A stretch of 64,000 nucleotides of DNA, from assembly GCF_009604425.1 (NCBI RefSeq), contig NZ_WEGI01000012.1, positions 248,001 through 312,000 on the forward strand. The letters are read 5' to 3'. The notes beneath the pieces are model-generated. The model was not told where the DNA came from. It was given only the letters and a program-made list of their open reading frames with translations, and ran no database searches. This DNA comes from Nocardia aurantia. GTDB lineage: Bacteria > Actinomycetota > Actinomycetes > Mycobacteriales > Mycobacteriaceae. Made by a program: the position numbers and the translations under genes. Positions 48,166 to 56,345 of this stretch are shown piece after piece. Numbering within the stretch: position 1 is the first letter of the stretch; the number at the start of each line of letters is the position of its first letter.

Positions 48166-49998
48166 ATGGTCTCCGCAGACGACTCGAAGAACGACGATTC
48201 CGAGGGGTCGGTTCCGCCCGCGCGGAATCGCGGCGATGCGGAGTCCGGACCGCCGAGGCCCGAAACCGGCTCGGCGAAGGGTAATTTCGGCCCGCCGACG
48301 GACGCGTTCGGCCCACCGACCGGCGAGCTGCCGCGGTGGTCGCCGGTGGACACGCCGAATATCGGCTGGCAGCCCGCCGATCCGCACACCCACGCCCAGC
48401 CGTCGTCCGCCGTGTACCGCCCCGCCCCGGAATCGGCTGCGCCACAACCCACCCCGACGTACCGTCCGCCCACCGACCCCTCCACCCGGCAGTTCCGCCC
48501 CGGGCCGGAGTCCCCGGCACCCGAATCCACCCGCCAGTTCCGTCCGGCGCCGGAATCGGCTGCGCCGGGGACTACGCAGCGATTCCGTCCTCCGCCGGAC
48601 ACTCCCGCGCCGGGGACGGCCCAGCAATTCCGTCCTGCTCCGGACGCTTCTGCGCCGGGGGCGACTCAGCAGTTCCGTCCTGCCCAGGATGCTCCCGCGC
48701 CGGGGGCGGCTCAGCAGTTCCGTCCTGCGCCAGATGGTTCCGCGCCGGGGGCTCAGCAGTTTCGTCCTGCTCCGGACGCTTCTGCGCCGGGGACTGCCCA
48801 GCAATTCCGTACTGCTCCGGACGCTTCTGCACCGGGGACTGCCCAGCAGTTCCGTCCTGCCCCAGAGGCTTCCGCGCCGGGAACCGCCCAGCAGTTCCGG
48901 CCCGCGCCGGGCACGGCTCAGCAGTTTCGTCCTGCTCCCGATGCTTCCGCGCCGGGAACGGCCCAGCAGTTCCGTCCCGCTCCGGAGGCGTCCGTATCGG
49001 GCACGGCCCAGCAATCTCGGCCGGCCCCGGATGCGGCAGCGACCGAGTCGACCCGGCAGTTCCGGCCCACGCCGGACTCCTCGGCGACCGAGTCCACACG
49101 CCAGATCCGGCCCGAAGGCGCGGCCCAGCAGTTCCGGCCGGCCTCGGATTCCAGTGCTACCGAAGCTACCCGGCAGTTCCGGTCGCCGGAGGCCGCCGGG
49201 ACCGAGTCCACTCGCCAATTCCGTTCCGCCCCTGAGTCTTCGGCCGCACCGAAGGCCCCGGCGGCCGCGCAGAAGCCCGAATCGCCGGCCGCGAAGCCGA
49301 GCGCCGAGAAGGCGGGCGAGAGCACGGCGGCGGACGAGCCGTGGTGGCGGGCGGCGGCCGGTTATCCGGCCGCGTCCTCGGCCACGCCCCGCACCGGCGG
49401 CGGATCGCTGTGGGACGACGACACGCTCGCCAAGGCGCTGGCCCCGGCCACACTCACCGCCGCCACCCGCAAGCCGAAGCGGCGTACACCGTGGCGCGCG
49501 ATCGGCCTGGCGGCCGCGGCGATCGTGCTGATCGTCGGCTTGGTCGTGGTCATCCTGGCGCTCACCCGCAATTCCGGATCCCATACCGCGGCCCCGGTGC
49601 CGCCCACCCCGCCGCTCTCGGCCGCGCTGAGCTGCCCGTCCCGGGTCGACGGCGCCGTCACCATCGGCAACGGCGCCGGCGGCACCGATTCCGGTACCGC
49701 CGCGATCCTCGGTTTCCAGCACGGGTTCTACTCCGAGCGCAGTGGGGCCGTCGCCCGATCCTTCGTGGCGCCGGACGCCGCCAACGTGTCGACACCCGAG
49801 ATCATCCAGAAGGCCATCGACGAGCAGATTCCGCGCGGTACCACCTACTGTCTGCGGGTGGAGCAGCTGGCCGGTGACAGGTACAACGTCGATCTGACCG
49901 AACACCGGCCCGACGGCACCACGACGGTGTATCGCCAGCAGGTGTCCACCGTCGTCCGGGACAACAAGAACCTGATCTATGCGATCAACGAGCGCTGA
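48166..49998 (+). CDS. Single-pass membrane protein with ~18 cytoplasmic QFRPAPDASAPGT repeats
   Basis: A 610-residue protein. Residues 1-105 are acidic/Pro-rich. Residues about 106-360 consist of roughly eighteen 15-residue units of the form AQQFRPAPDASAPGT. An Ala/Pro/Lys stretch follows (361-440), then a basic stop (KPKRRTPWRA) and one transmembrane helix (about 447-469, IGLAAAAIVLIVGLVVVILAL). An extracytoplasmic domain of about 135 residues carries two Cys (ALSCPSRVDG, TTYCLRVEQL) and GFQHGFYSERSGAVARSFV. The positive charge before the helix puts the repeats in the cytoplasm. The C-terminal domain resembles those of other mycolata membrane proteins of unknown function. GTG 48163 is an alternative start. 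Confidence 0.7.
   Translation: MVSADDSKNDDSEGSVPPARNRGDAESGPPRPETGSAKGNFGPPTDAFGPPTGELPRWSPVDTPNIGWQPADPHTHAQPSSAVYRPAPESAAPQPTPTYRPPTDPSTRQFRPGPESPAPESTRQFRPAPESAAPGTTQRFRPPPDTPAPGTAQQFRPAPDASAPGATQQFRPAQDAPAPGAAQQFRPAPDGSAPGAQQFRPAPDASAPGTAQQFRTAPDASAPGTAQQFRPAPEASAPGTAQQFRPAPGTAQQFRPAPDASAPGTAQQFRPAPEASVSGTAQQSRPAPDAAATESTRQFRPTPDSSATESTRQIRPEGAAQQFRPASDSSATEATRQFRSPEAAGTESTRQFRSAPESSAAPKAPAAAQKPESPAAKPSAEKAGESTAADEPWWRAAAGYPAASSATPRTGGGSLWDDDTLAKALAPATLTAATRKPKRRTPWRAIGLAAAAIVLIVGLVVVILALTRNSGSHTAAPVPPTPPLSAALSCPSRVDGAVTIGNGAGGTDSGTAAILGFQHGFYSERSGAVARSFVAPDAANVSTPEIIQKAIDEQIPRGTTYCLRVEQLAGDRYNVDLTEHRPDGTTTVYRQQVSTVVRDNKNLIYAINER
48484..49245. repeat. 45-bp coding tandem repeats (about 18 units)
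   Basis: Units are built around CAGCAGTTCCGTCCTGC and GCGCCGGGGACTGC, some shortened (for example the unit ending near 48915). Inner copies are more alike than outer ones, which have drifted to TRQFRSPEAAGTES-type forms. Confidence 0.85.
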
Positions 49999-50011
49999 GA
50001 GATTCCCCTCA

Positions 50012-50026
50012 TCTCATAGAATGAGA
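50012..50026. promoter_or_regulatory. Palindrome over the -10 of the aminotransferase gene
   Basis: TCTCAT-AGA-ATGAGA (50012-50026) is a perfect 6-bp-arm palindrome. TAGAAT (50017-50022), a good -10, lies within it, so a bound repressor would occlude the promoter. The predicted leader is about 60 nt. Confidence 0.5.
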
Positions 50027-50090
50027 ATGTAGTTTCATCCCATGAATGCGGCGTGCGACAGTGGATCATCCCGCTGTCCCGGAGGTCTCC

Positions 50091-51266
50091 ATGTCGCTCG
50101 CGTACCCACCGCTGTCCAGCCGCCTCGACGGACTGCAGAGTTCGGCGATCCGTGACCTGCTGAAACTGACCGCCCGCGGCGACATCATCAGCCTGGCGGG
50201 CGGCCTGCCGGACCCGCGGCTGATGCCGCTGGATCGGATCGCCGCGGCCACGGAGGCGGCGCTGAGCGAGCGGGCCCGGCTCCAGTACACCGAGTCGGCC
50301 GGTTGGGGTCCGCTGCTCGAGGTGCTGGCCGGCCGGGAGTCGGCCCGCCTGGGCCGGCCGGTGCCGGTCGAGGAGGTCTTCGTCACACACGGCTCGCAGC
50401 AGGCGCTGTCGCTGCTGGCCGAGGTGCTGCTGGATCCGGGCGCACTGGTCGTGGTCGAGGATCCGGCGTATGTCGGTGCGCTGCAGGTGTTCCGGGCCGC
50501 GGGGGCGCGAATCGTCGCGGTGCCGCTGGACGCCGAGGGCATGCGGGTGGACGTGCTGTCCGACCTGCTCGCCCGTGGCGAGCGCCCGGCACTCGTCCAC
50601 ACGGTCAGCAACTTCCACAATCCTCGTGGTGTCACGATGAGCGCGCAGCGGCGCGCCGGCCTCGCGGAACTCGCTGCGCGCCACAACTTCTGGGTCATCG
50701 AGGACGATCCCTACGGTGAGCTCTGGTTCGACCGGCCGGTCCCGGATCCGGTCGCGACCTACTCGCGCAACGTGATCCGGCTGTCGAGCGCCTCGAAGAT
50801 CCTGGCCCCGGCGCTGCGCGCGGGCTGGATGGTCGCGCCGGCGGCGGTGTGCCGGGGCGTGGAGCTGCTCAAACAGGGCGCGGACCTCTGCGGCTCGGCC
50901 CTGACCCAGCAGATCACCGCCGACCTGCTCGCCGACACGGAATGGCTTGCCGCACATGTGAACACGGTCCGCAGTAGCTACGGTGAACGAGCCAAGGCGC
51001 TGGTGACGGAACTGCGCACCCGCTTCGGCGACCGGATCGTGAGCACCGACGCGGCCGGCGGCATGTTCGTGTGGGCCGACTTCACCGACGGCACCGACAC
51101 CGCCGCGCTGTTGCCGCGCGCGGTCGAACACGGCGTCGCGTTCGTCCCCGGCGCGGCGTTCGCCGTCTCGACGGACTACCGCCACAGCATGCGGCTGTGC
51201 TTCACCACCGACGAACCGGAAACCCTCGCCGAGGCCGTCGACCGGCTGCACCGCGCGATCGGCTGA
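50091..51266 (+). CDS. PLP-dependent aminotransferase, class I/II (2-aminoadipate/MocR-like group)
   Basis: A 391-residue fold-type I aminotransferase: IISLAGGLPDPRLMPLDRI at the N-terminus, VFVTHGSQQALSLLAEVLLDPGALVVVEDPAY (cofactor ring stacking), VSNFHNPRGVTMSAQRR, WVIEDDPYGELWFD (Asp to pyridine N), and the Schiff-base Lys in RLSSASKILAPALRAGWM. This set is that of the 2-aminoadipate/valine-pyruvate-type group without the GntR DNA-binding domain. The donor is uncertain. ATG 50091 follows GGAGG at 5 nt. No functional link to neighbours is visible. Confidence 0.85.
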   Translation: MSLAYPPLSSRLDGLQSSAIRDLLKLTARGDIISLAGGLPDPRLMPLDRIAAATEAALSERARLQYTESAGWGPLLEVLAGRESARLGRPVPVEEVFVTHGSQQALSLLAEVLLDPGALVVVEDPAYVGALQVFRAAGARIVAVPLDAEGMRVDVLSDLLARGERPALVHTVSNFHNPRGVTMSAQRRAGLAELAARHNFWVIEDDPYGELWFDRPVPDPVATYSRNVIRLSSASKILAPALRAGWMVAPAAVCRGVELLKQGADLCGSALTQQITADLLADTEWLAAHVNTVRSSYGERAKALVTELRTRFGDRIVSTDAAGGMFVWADFTDGTDTAALLPRAVEHGVAFVPGAAFAVSTDYRHSMRLCFTTDEPETLAEAVDRLHRAIG

Positions 51267-51303
51267 ACCACCGGGCCACCGGTCGGCCGACCTGCCGGCC
51301 TAC

Positions 51304-51334
51304 CGGTTGGCCGGTCGACGGCCTCGGCCAACCG
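51304..51334. terminator. Inverted repeat between convergent aminotransferase and glpK
   Basis: CGGTTGGCCG (51304-51313) and CGGCCAACCG (51325-51334) form a perfect 10-bp stem with an 11-nt loop. Confidence 0.6.
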
Positions 51335-51339
51335 TCTGA

Positions 51340-51400
51340 TCCGGTGATCGGCCGGTCCGGTGATCGGCCGGTCCGCCGGTCCGGTGATCCGCCGGGCCAC
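51340..51400. repeat. Short GC-rich tandem repeats after the aminotransferase gene
   Basis: TCCGGTGATCGGCCGG occurs twice back to back (51340-51355, 51356-51371), followed by a diverged copy ending GATCCGCCGG. The 208-bp interval is otherwise made of CCGG/GGCCG permutations and holds no gene. Confidence 0.65.
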
Positions 51401-51474
51401 CGGCCGGTCGGCCGACGCTCCGCTCCGCTTGGCGGTCGACCTGTCCGGGTCCGGCCGCCGCTCGTCCGGTCCCG

Positions 51475-52977
51475 TCAGTCGTCGGCCCAGTCGTAGGTGC
51501 GCTCGACCGCCTTGTTCCATTCGGCGTAGAGCCGTTCGCGTTCGTCCGCGGCCATGCTCGGCTGCCAGGTCTTGTCCTCGGCCCAGTTGGCCCGCAGTTC
51601 GTCGGTGCCCGCCCAGAAGCCGACGGCCAGCCCGGCGGCATAGGCGGCGCCGAGGGCCGTGGTCTCGGTGATCACCGGCCGCACCACCGGCACGTCGAGG
51701 ATGTCGGCCTGGAACTGCATCAGAAGGTCGTTGCGGACCATGCCGCCGTCCACCTTGAGAGTGGTCAGCTCCAGGTCTAGTCGCTGGGTCTCGGCGTCGG
51801 CCCGCATCGCCTCGATCACCTCGCGAGTCTGGAACGCGGTGGCCTCCAGCACGGCTCGGGCCAGATGGCCCTTGGTGACGAACCGGGTGAGCCCGGCGAT
51901 CACCCCGCGTGCGTCCGGCCGCCAGCGCGGCGCGAACAACCCGGAGAAGGCCGGCACGAAATACGCCCCGCCGTTGTCGTCGACACTGCGGGCCAGCGGC
52001 TCGATCTCGTCGGCCGAGCCGATCACGCCGAGATTGTCGCGCAGCCACTGCACCAGCGAGCCGGTGACCGCGATCGATCCCTCCAGCGCGTACACCGGCT
52101 CCTGATCGCCGAGCCGGTAGCACACTGTGGTGAGCAGCCCGTGCCGGCTCGTCACCACGGTGGTGCCGGTGTTGAGCAGCATGAAATTGCCGGTGCCGTA
52201 TGTGTTCTTGGCCTCGCCGGGGATCAGGCACGCCTGGCCGAAGGTGGCCGCCTGCTGGTCGCCGAGGATCCCCGCGACCGGAACCCCTTGCAGCGGACCG
52301 GTATTGATCTCCGCGTACACCTCCGACGAACTGCGGATCGCCGGCAACAGACTCTCCGGCACCCCGAATTCGGCGCAGATCTCCGAATCCCATTGCAGGG
52401 TACGCAGATTCATGAGCATGGTGCGGGAGGCGTTGGTCACGTCGGTGAGGTGCTGTCCGGTGAGGTTCCACAGGACCCAGCTGTCGATCGTGCCGAAACA
52501 CAACTCGCCGTCCTCGGCGCGCTGCCGCACACCGGGCACGTTGTCCAGGATCCAGCGCAGCTTCGGCCCGGCGAAATAGGTGCTCAGCGGCAGTCCGGTG
52601 CGGTCGGCGAAGCGATCGGGCCCGGCCGATCCGGCGAGTTCGTCGCAGAGCGCGGCGGTGCGGGTGTCCTGCCACACGATCGCGTTGTACACCGGTTCGC
52701 CGGTCGCGCGGTCCCACACGACGGTGGTCTCGCGCTGATTGGTGATACCCACCGCGGCGACGTCGGCGGCGGTGCACCCGGCGTCGTCCAGGGCCGCGCC
52801 GAGGACGTATTCGGTGTTGCGCCACAGGGTTCGCGGATCGTGCTCGACCCGGCCGCGCCGCGGGAACAGTTGCTCGTGCTCGCGTTGCGCCGAGCCGGCG
52901 ATGCGCCCCGATCGGTCGAAGAGAATGCATCGGGTCGAAGTCGTGCCCTGGTCCAGGGCGGCCACGCAGCGCTGCAT
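51475..52977 (-). CDS. glpK: Glycerol kinase
   Basis: A 500-residue FGGY-family kinase making sn-glycerol 3-phosphate. AALDQGTTSTRCILFDRSG (ATP site), GITNQRETTVVWDRATGEPVYNAIVWQDTRT, FAGPKLRWILDNVP, the FGGY signature region (GVIAGLTRFVTKGHLARAVLEATAFQTREV) and VDGGMVRNDLLMQFQADIL are all intact. ATG 52977 lies 6 nt after TAGCCT on the minus strand, with no ribosome site, so it is probably leaderless. Divergent from glpD with 260 bp between; a shared glycerol-responsive control is plausible. Confidence 0.96.
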   Translation of the reverse strand: MQRCVAALDQGTTSTRCILFDRSGRIAGSAQREHEQLFPRRGRVEHDPRTLWRNTEYVLGAALDDAGCTAADVAAVGITNQRETTVVWDRATGEPVYNAIVWQDTRTAALCDELAGSAGPDRFADRTGLPLSTYFAGPKLRWILDNVPGVRQRAEDGELCFGTIDSWVLWNLTGQHLTDVTNASRTMLMNLRTLQWDSEICAEFGVPESLLPAIRSSSEVYAEINTGPLQGVPVAGILGDQQAATFGQACLIPGEAKNTYGTGNFMLLNTGTTVVTSRHGLLTTVCYRLGDQEPVYALEGSIAVTGSLVQWLRDNLGVIGSADEIEPLARSVDDNGGAYFVPAFSGLFAPRWRPDARGVIAGLTRFVTKGHLARAVLEATAFQTREVIEAMRADAETQRLDLELTTLKVDGGMVRNDLLMQFQADILDVPVVRPVITETTALGAAYAAGLAVGFWAGTDELRANWAEDKTWQPSMAADERERLYAEWNKAVERTYDWADD

Positions 52978-52983
52978 CCGTGC

Positions 52984-52989
52984 AGGCTA
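52984..52989 (-). promoter_or_regulatory. Leaderless -10 element of glpK
   Basis: TAGCCT on the minus strand, then 6 nt (GCACGG) and ATG 52977. Confidence 0.6.
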
Positions 52990-53237
52990 CTAAATTCGGG
53001 CGGCCCACCGCAGGTTTCGCGATCATGGTCGCCCGGCGACCGGCGGCGTTCCGGGGTACCGTGCAGTGACGATATTCGCCGCTCGGATCGGTTACTCGTT
53101 GATAACGGGACGGGGTCCGAGGCACCGCTGCCGCGCCGCCCGCACCCGGGTCCCCTAGCCTGTACCCGAGGTCTGTACGCGAGCGGAAGCGGGAGCTGTC
53201 CCGGCATCGACACGGTTGCGGTGAAGGAGCCGACCAC

Positions 53238-54986
53238 ATGACCAACGAACGGCGTCCGAACGAGCGGCTCGGCGAGCTGGGCCCGGTACAGCGGGCCGCG
53301 GCCTGGGATCGGTTGGGTAAGAACCATTTCGACGTGGTGGTGATCGGCGCGGGCGTGGTCGGCGCGGGCATCGCCCTGGACGCCGCCACCCGCGGCCTGG
53401 AGGTCGCGCTGGTCGAGGCGCGGGATCTGGCGTCGGGCACGTCCAGCCGCTCGTCGAAGATGTTCCACGGCGGCCTGCGCTACCTCGAGCAGCTGGAATT
53501 CGGCCTGGTCCGCGAGGCACTGCACGAGCGCGAGCTGAGCCTCACCACCCTCGCTCCGCACCTGGTCAAGCCGCTGCGCTTCCTCTACCCTCTGACCCAT
53601 CGCGGCTGGGAGCGGCCCTATGTGGCATCCGGCCTGGTGCTGTACGACACCATGGGCGGCGCGAAATCCGTTCCGGGACAACATCATGTGACGAGGTCCG
53701 GGGCACTGCGGCTGGCGCCCGGCCTGCGTCGCGACGCGCTGGTCGGCGGCGTCACCTACTACGACACGGTGGTCGACGACGCGCGGCACACCATGACGGT
53801 GGTGCGCACGGCCGCCCAGTACGGCGCGGTGATCCGCACCTCCACCCAGGTCGTCGGGTTCCTGCGCGAGGCCGACCGGGTGGTGGGCGTCAAGGTCCGC
53901 GACAGCGAGGACGGCCGGACCACCGAGGTGCGCGGCCACGTCGTGATCAACGCCACCGGCGTGTGGACCGACGAGATCCAGGCGCTGTCGCGGCAACGCG
54001 GCCGTTTCCACGTGCGCGCCTCCAAGGGCGTGCACATCGTGGTGCCGCGCGACCGCATCGCCAGCGACACCGCGCTGATCCTGCGCACCCCGACCTCGGT
54101 GCTGTTCGTGATCCCGTGGGGCACCAGCCATTGGATCGTCGGCACCACCGACACCGACTGGAATCTCGATCTCGCCCACCCCGCCGCCACCAAGGCCGAT
54201 ATCGACTATCTGCTGGACCGGGTGAACGAGGTCCTGGTCACCCCGCTGACCCACGACGACATCCACGGCGTCTACGCGGGCCTGCGCCCCCTGCTCGCCG
54301 GGGAAAACGACGACACCTCCAAGTTGTCCCGCGAGCACGCGGTCGCCCGCATCGCACCGGGCCTGGTGGCGATCGCCGGCGGCAAGTACACCACTTACCG
54401 GGTGATGGCCTACGACGCGGTCGACACCGCGGCCCGGGACATCCCACAGCGGGTGCCACCCACGATCACCGAGAAGGTGCCCCTGCTCGGCGCCGACGGC
54501 TACTTCGCGCTGCTCAACCAGACCCCGCACCTCGCCGAGGAGTACGGCATCCACCCCTACCGGGTGGAGCACCTGCTCAACCGGTACGGCGCGCTGATCA
54601 CCGACGTGCTCGACCTGTCCGCGGGCAAACCCGAACTGCTGCAACCGATCACGGAGGCCCCGAGTTATCTGCGGGCGGAGGCGGTGTACGCCGCGACCGC
54701 CGAGGGCGCCCTGCACCTGGACGACATCCTGGCCCGCCGCACCCGCATCTCCATCGAGTACTCGCATCGCGGGGTCGCCTGCGCCGAGGAGGTGGCCCGC
54801 CTGGTGGCCCCCGTCCTCGGCTGGGAGGAGGCCGAGATCCGGCGCGAGATCGACACCTACACCGCGCGGGTCGACGCCGAGATCCGTTCCCAGACCCAAC
54901 CGGACGACATCTCGGCCGACGCCCTGCGGGTGGCCGCCCCCGAGCCGCGCCCGGAGATCCTCGAACCGGTGCGGCTGGAGAGCTGA
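53238..54986 (+). CDS. glpD: Aerobic glycerol-3-phosphate dehydrogenase
   Basis: A 582-residue FAD enzyme oxidising glycerol 3-phosphate to dihydroxyacetone phosphate and reducing quinone at the membrane. FDVVVIGAGVVGAGIALDAATRGLEVALVEARDLASGTSSRSSKMFHGGLRYL is the FAD and substrate signature; FVIPWGTSHWIVGTTDTDW and GVYAGLRPLLAG are also diagnostic; the C-terminal helical domain follows (RTRISIEYSHRGVACAEEVA). It matches GlpD2. ATG 53238 with GGAG 9-10 nt upstream. It ends 30 bp before an SRPBCC gene. Confidence 0.96.
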   Translation: MTNERRPNERLGELGPVQRAAAWDRLGKNHFDVVVIGAGVVGAGIALDAATRGLEVALVEARDLASGTSSRSSKMFHGGLRYLEQLEFGLVREALHERELSLTTLAPHLVKPLRFLYPLTHRGWERPYVASGLVLYDTMGGAKSVPGQHHVTRSGALRLAPGLRRDALVGGVTYYDTVVDDARHTMTVVRTAAQYGAVIRTSTQVVGFLREADRVVGVKVRDSEDGRTTEVRGHVVINATGVWTDEIQALSRQRGRFHVRASKGVHIVVPRDRIASDTALILRTPTSVLFVIPWGTSHWIVGTTDTDWNLDLAHPAATKADIDYLLDRVNEVLVTPLTHDDIHGVYAGLRPLLAGENDDTSKLSREHAVARIAPGLVAIAGGKYTTYRVMAYDAVDTAARDIPQRVPPTITEKVPLLGADGYFALLNQTPHLAEEYGIHPYRVEHLLNRYGALITDVLDLSAGKPELLQPITEAPSYLRAEAVYAATAEGALHLDDILARRTRISIEYSHRGVACAEEVARLVAPVLGWEEAEIRREIDTYTARVDAEIRSQTQPDDISADALRVAAPEPRPEILEPVRLES

Positions 54987-55004
54987 TCTGTCGGACGCCG
55001 CCGC

Positions 55005-55010
55005 TAGGGT
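55005..55010 (+). promoter_or_regulatory. -10 element at leaderless distance from the SRPBCC gene
   Basis: TAGGGT, then 6 nt (GAGGAC) and ATG 55017. The GAGG in the gap could instead act as a close ribosome site if the gene is read from the glpD transcript. Confidence 0.5.
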
Positions 55011-55016
55011 GAGGAC

Positions 55017-55436
55017 ATGACGATCGCCCCGACACTGCACCTCGACGTGGCCATCGCCCGCCCCTTCCCCGAGGTTGCGGCCTACCTGGCGGACCCGCGA
55101 AACTTCCCGTCCTGGGCGACGGGCCTGTCCTCCGGCCTGGAGCCCGCCGGCCCCGACAGCGGCGCCGAGCCGGGCGAATGGCTCGCGGTCGCGCCACAGG
55201 GCCGGGCCTTCGTCCGATTCAGCCCCGCGAACGATCTCGGCGTGGCCGACCATCGCGTCCGCTTCCCGGACGGCACCCATGTCGACATCCCCCTGCGGGC
55301 CATCCCCAACGGCACCGGCACCACGGTCGTCCTCACCCTGTTCCGCCAGCCGGACATGGACGACGAACGCTTCGCCACCGACGCTGACTGGGTACGCCGA
55401 GACCTCACCACCCTGCGAAATGCGTTGGAGCGTTGA
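55017..55436 (+). CDS. SRPBCC-family (START-like) protein
   Basis: A 139-residue helix-grip protein: N-terminal strand LHLDVAIARPFPEVAAYLADPRNFPSWATGL, alternating beta-strands in the middle (VRFPDGTHVDIPLRAIPNGTGTTVVLTLFRQPDM) and a C-terminal helix (TDADWVRRDLTTLRNALER). Members bind hydrophobic ligands; no specific ligand can be named. The 3' end of this gene, from about base 55379 through the stop and about 40 bp beyond, is the first unit of a 78-bp tandem array (55379-56001), so the C-terminal helix coding sequence has been multiplied downstream. Confidence 0.85.
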   Translation: MTIAPTLHLDVAIARPFPEVAAYLADPRNFPSWATGLSSGLEPAGPDSGAEPGEWLAVAPQGRAFVRFSPANDLGVADHRVRFPDGTHVDIPLRAIPNGTGTTVVLTLFRQPDMDDERFATDADWVRRDLTTLRNALER

Positions 55437-56001
55437 GCGGCCCGTCGCGTCATTGTCGACGCCGAATGGGTGCGCCGAGACCTCACCGCCCTGCGAAATG
55501 CGTTGGAGCGTTGAGCGGCCCGTCGCGTCATTGTCGACGCCGAATGGGTGCGCCGAGACCTCACCGCCCTGCGAAATGTGGTGGGGCGCTGAGTGGCGCG
55601 TCGCGTCATTGTCGCCGCTGACTGGGTGCGCTGTGAGCTGACCGTCCTGTGAAATGTGGTGGGGCGTTGAGTGGCCCGCCGTGTGATTGTCGCCGCTGAC
55701 TGGGTGCGCTGTGAGCTGACCGTCCTGTGAAATGTGGTGGGGCGCTGAGTGGCGCGTCGCGTGATTGTCGCCGCTGACTGGGTGCGCTGTGAGCTCACCG
55801 CCCTGCGAAACGTGGTGAAGCACTGAGTGGCCCGCCGCGTCGTTGCCGATGCCGACTGGGTGCGCCGGGAACTCACCGCCGGTGAAATGTGTTGGAGCAC
55901 TGAGCGGCCCATCGCGTCGTTACCGACGCTGACTGGGTGCGTCGCGAGCGCACCGCCCACGAAACGTGGTGAAGCTCTGGGCGGCCCGCCGCGTCGTCGT
56001 C
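55379..56001. repeat. Eight-unit 78-bp tandem array arising from the 3' end of the SRPBCC gene
   Basis: The anchor GAAATG/GAAACG recurs at 55417, 55495, 55573, 55651, 55729, 55807, 55884 and 55961, i.e. spacing 78 (five times) then 77 (twice). Each unit holds GACTGGGTGCGC, CTCACCGCCCTG, the anchor, a TGA stop in the same phase as the gene's own (55434, 55512, 55590 and on) and GGCCCGTCGCGTCATTGTC. Units 1-3 near the gene are nearly identical, units 4-5 are nearly identical to each other, and the last three have drifted. Later units carry TGAGTGG, a stop immediately followed by a GTG. The array resembles mycobacterial MIRU elements in length and in carrying small stop/start ORFs. Confidence 0.92.
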
Positions 56002-56345
56002 CGCGAGCGGAGATCCGCCCGCGTCGCCGCAACGGGAAACCGGCCCGGCGAGAGCCGACCGGGATGCGGAACCTCGGTACGCGTGCGCCGTGGCCACATG
56101 GGTGATCAAAGACCTTCGGTGCGCAGTACTGTCGCTGGGCCAGTCCGTACACGGACTGTGCCCGCAGCGATTCATCGCACGGTCGATTGCGCGAGGAGCC
56201 GCTAGCCGGACTACGTGGCTGCCGCCGCCGACGTATGCCTCACGGATGCGTGCGCTCCCCTGGCAGCTGCGGCGAACGGAGCCTGCACCTGAGCGGCGGA
56301 TCCGCACCCGTCACGCGCCCGACCGGCCGTCGAGCCCGCGCGGGT
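56002..56345. other. Non-coding interval between repeat array and nei
   Basis: 344 bp with no supported gene. CAGTCCG-TACA-CGGACTG (about 56139-56156) is a perfect 7-bp inverted repeat. Frames open here are shadows of repeat phase. Confidence 0.55.

Noticed and set aside
48484..49245. Possible CRISPR array
   Set aside because: Units are contiguous, in frame and without unique spacers; they encode a peptide repeat.
52584..55823. A 1,079-codon open frame on the minus strand opposite glpD and the repeat array
   Set aside because: It is antisense to a clearly coding gene, rich in His/Gln/Gly/Asp typical of high-GC shadow frames, and its repeated section is just the 78-bp array read backwards.
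55379..56001. Possible CRISPR array
   Set aside because: Tandem repeats with no alternating spacer, no cas genes nearby.
55082..56152. A 356-codon minus-strand frame with TRRATQRPTTFHR repeats across the array
   Set aside because: It is open only because the unit length is a multiple of three; no ribosome site, no domain, antisense to the SRPBCC gene.
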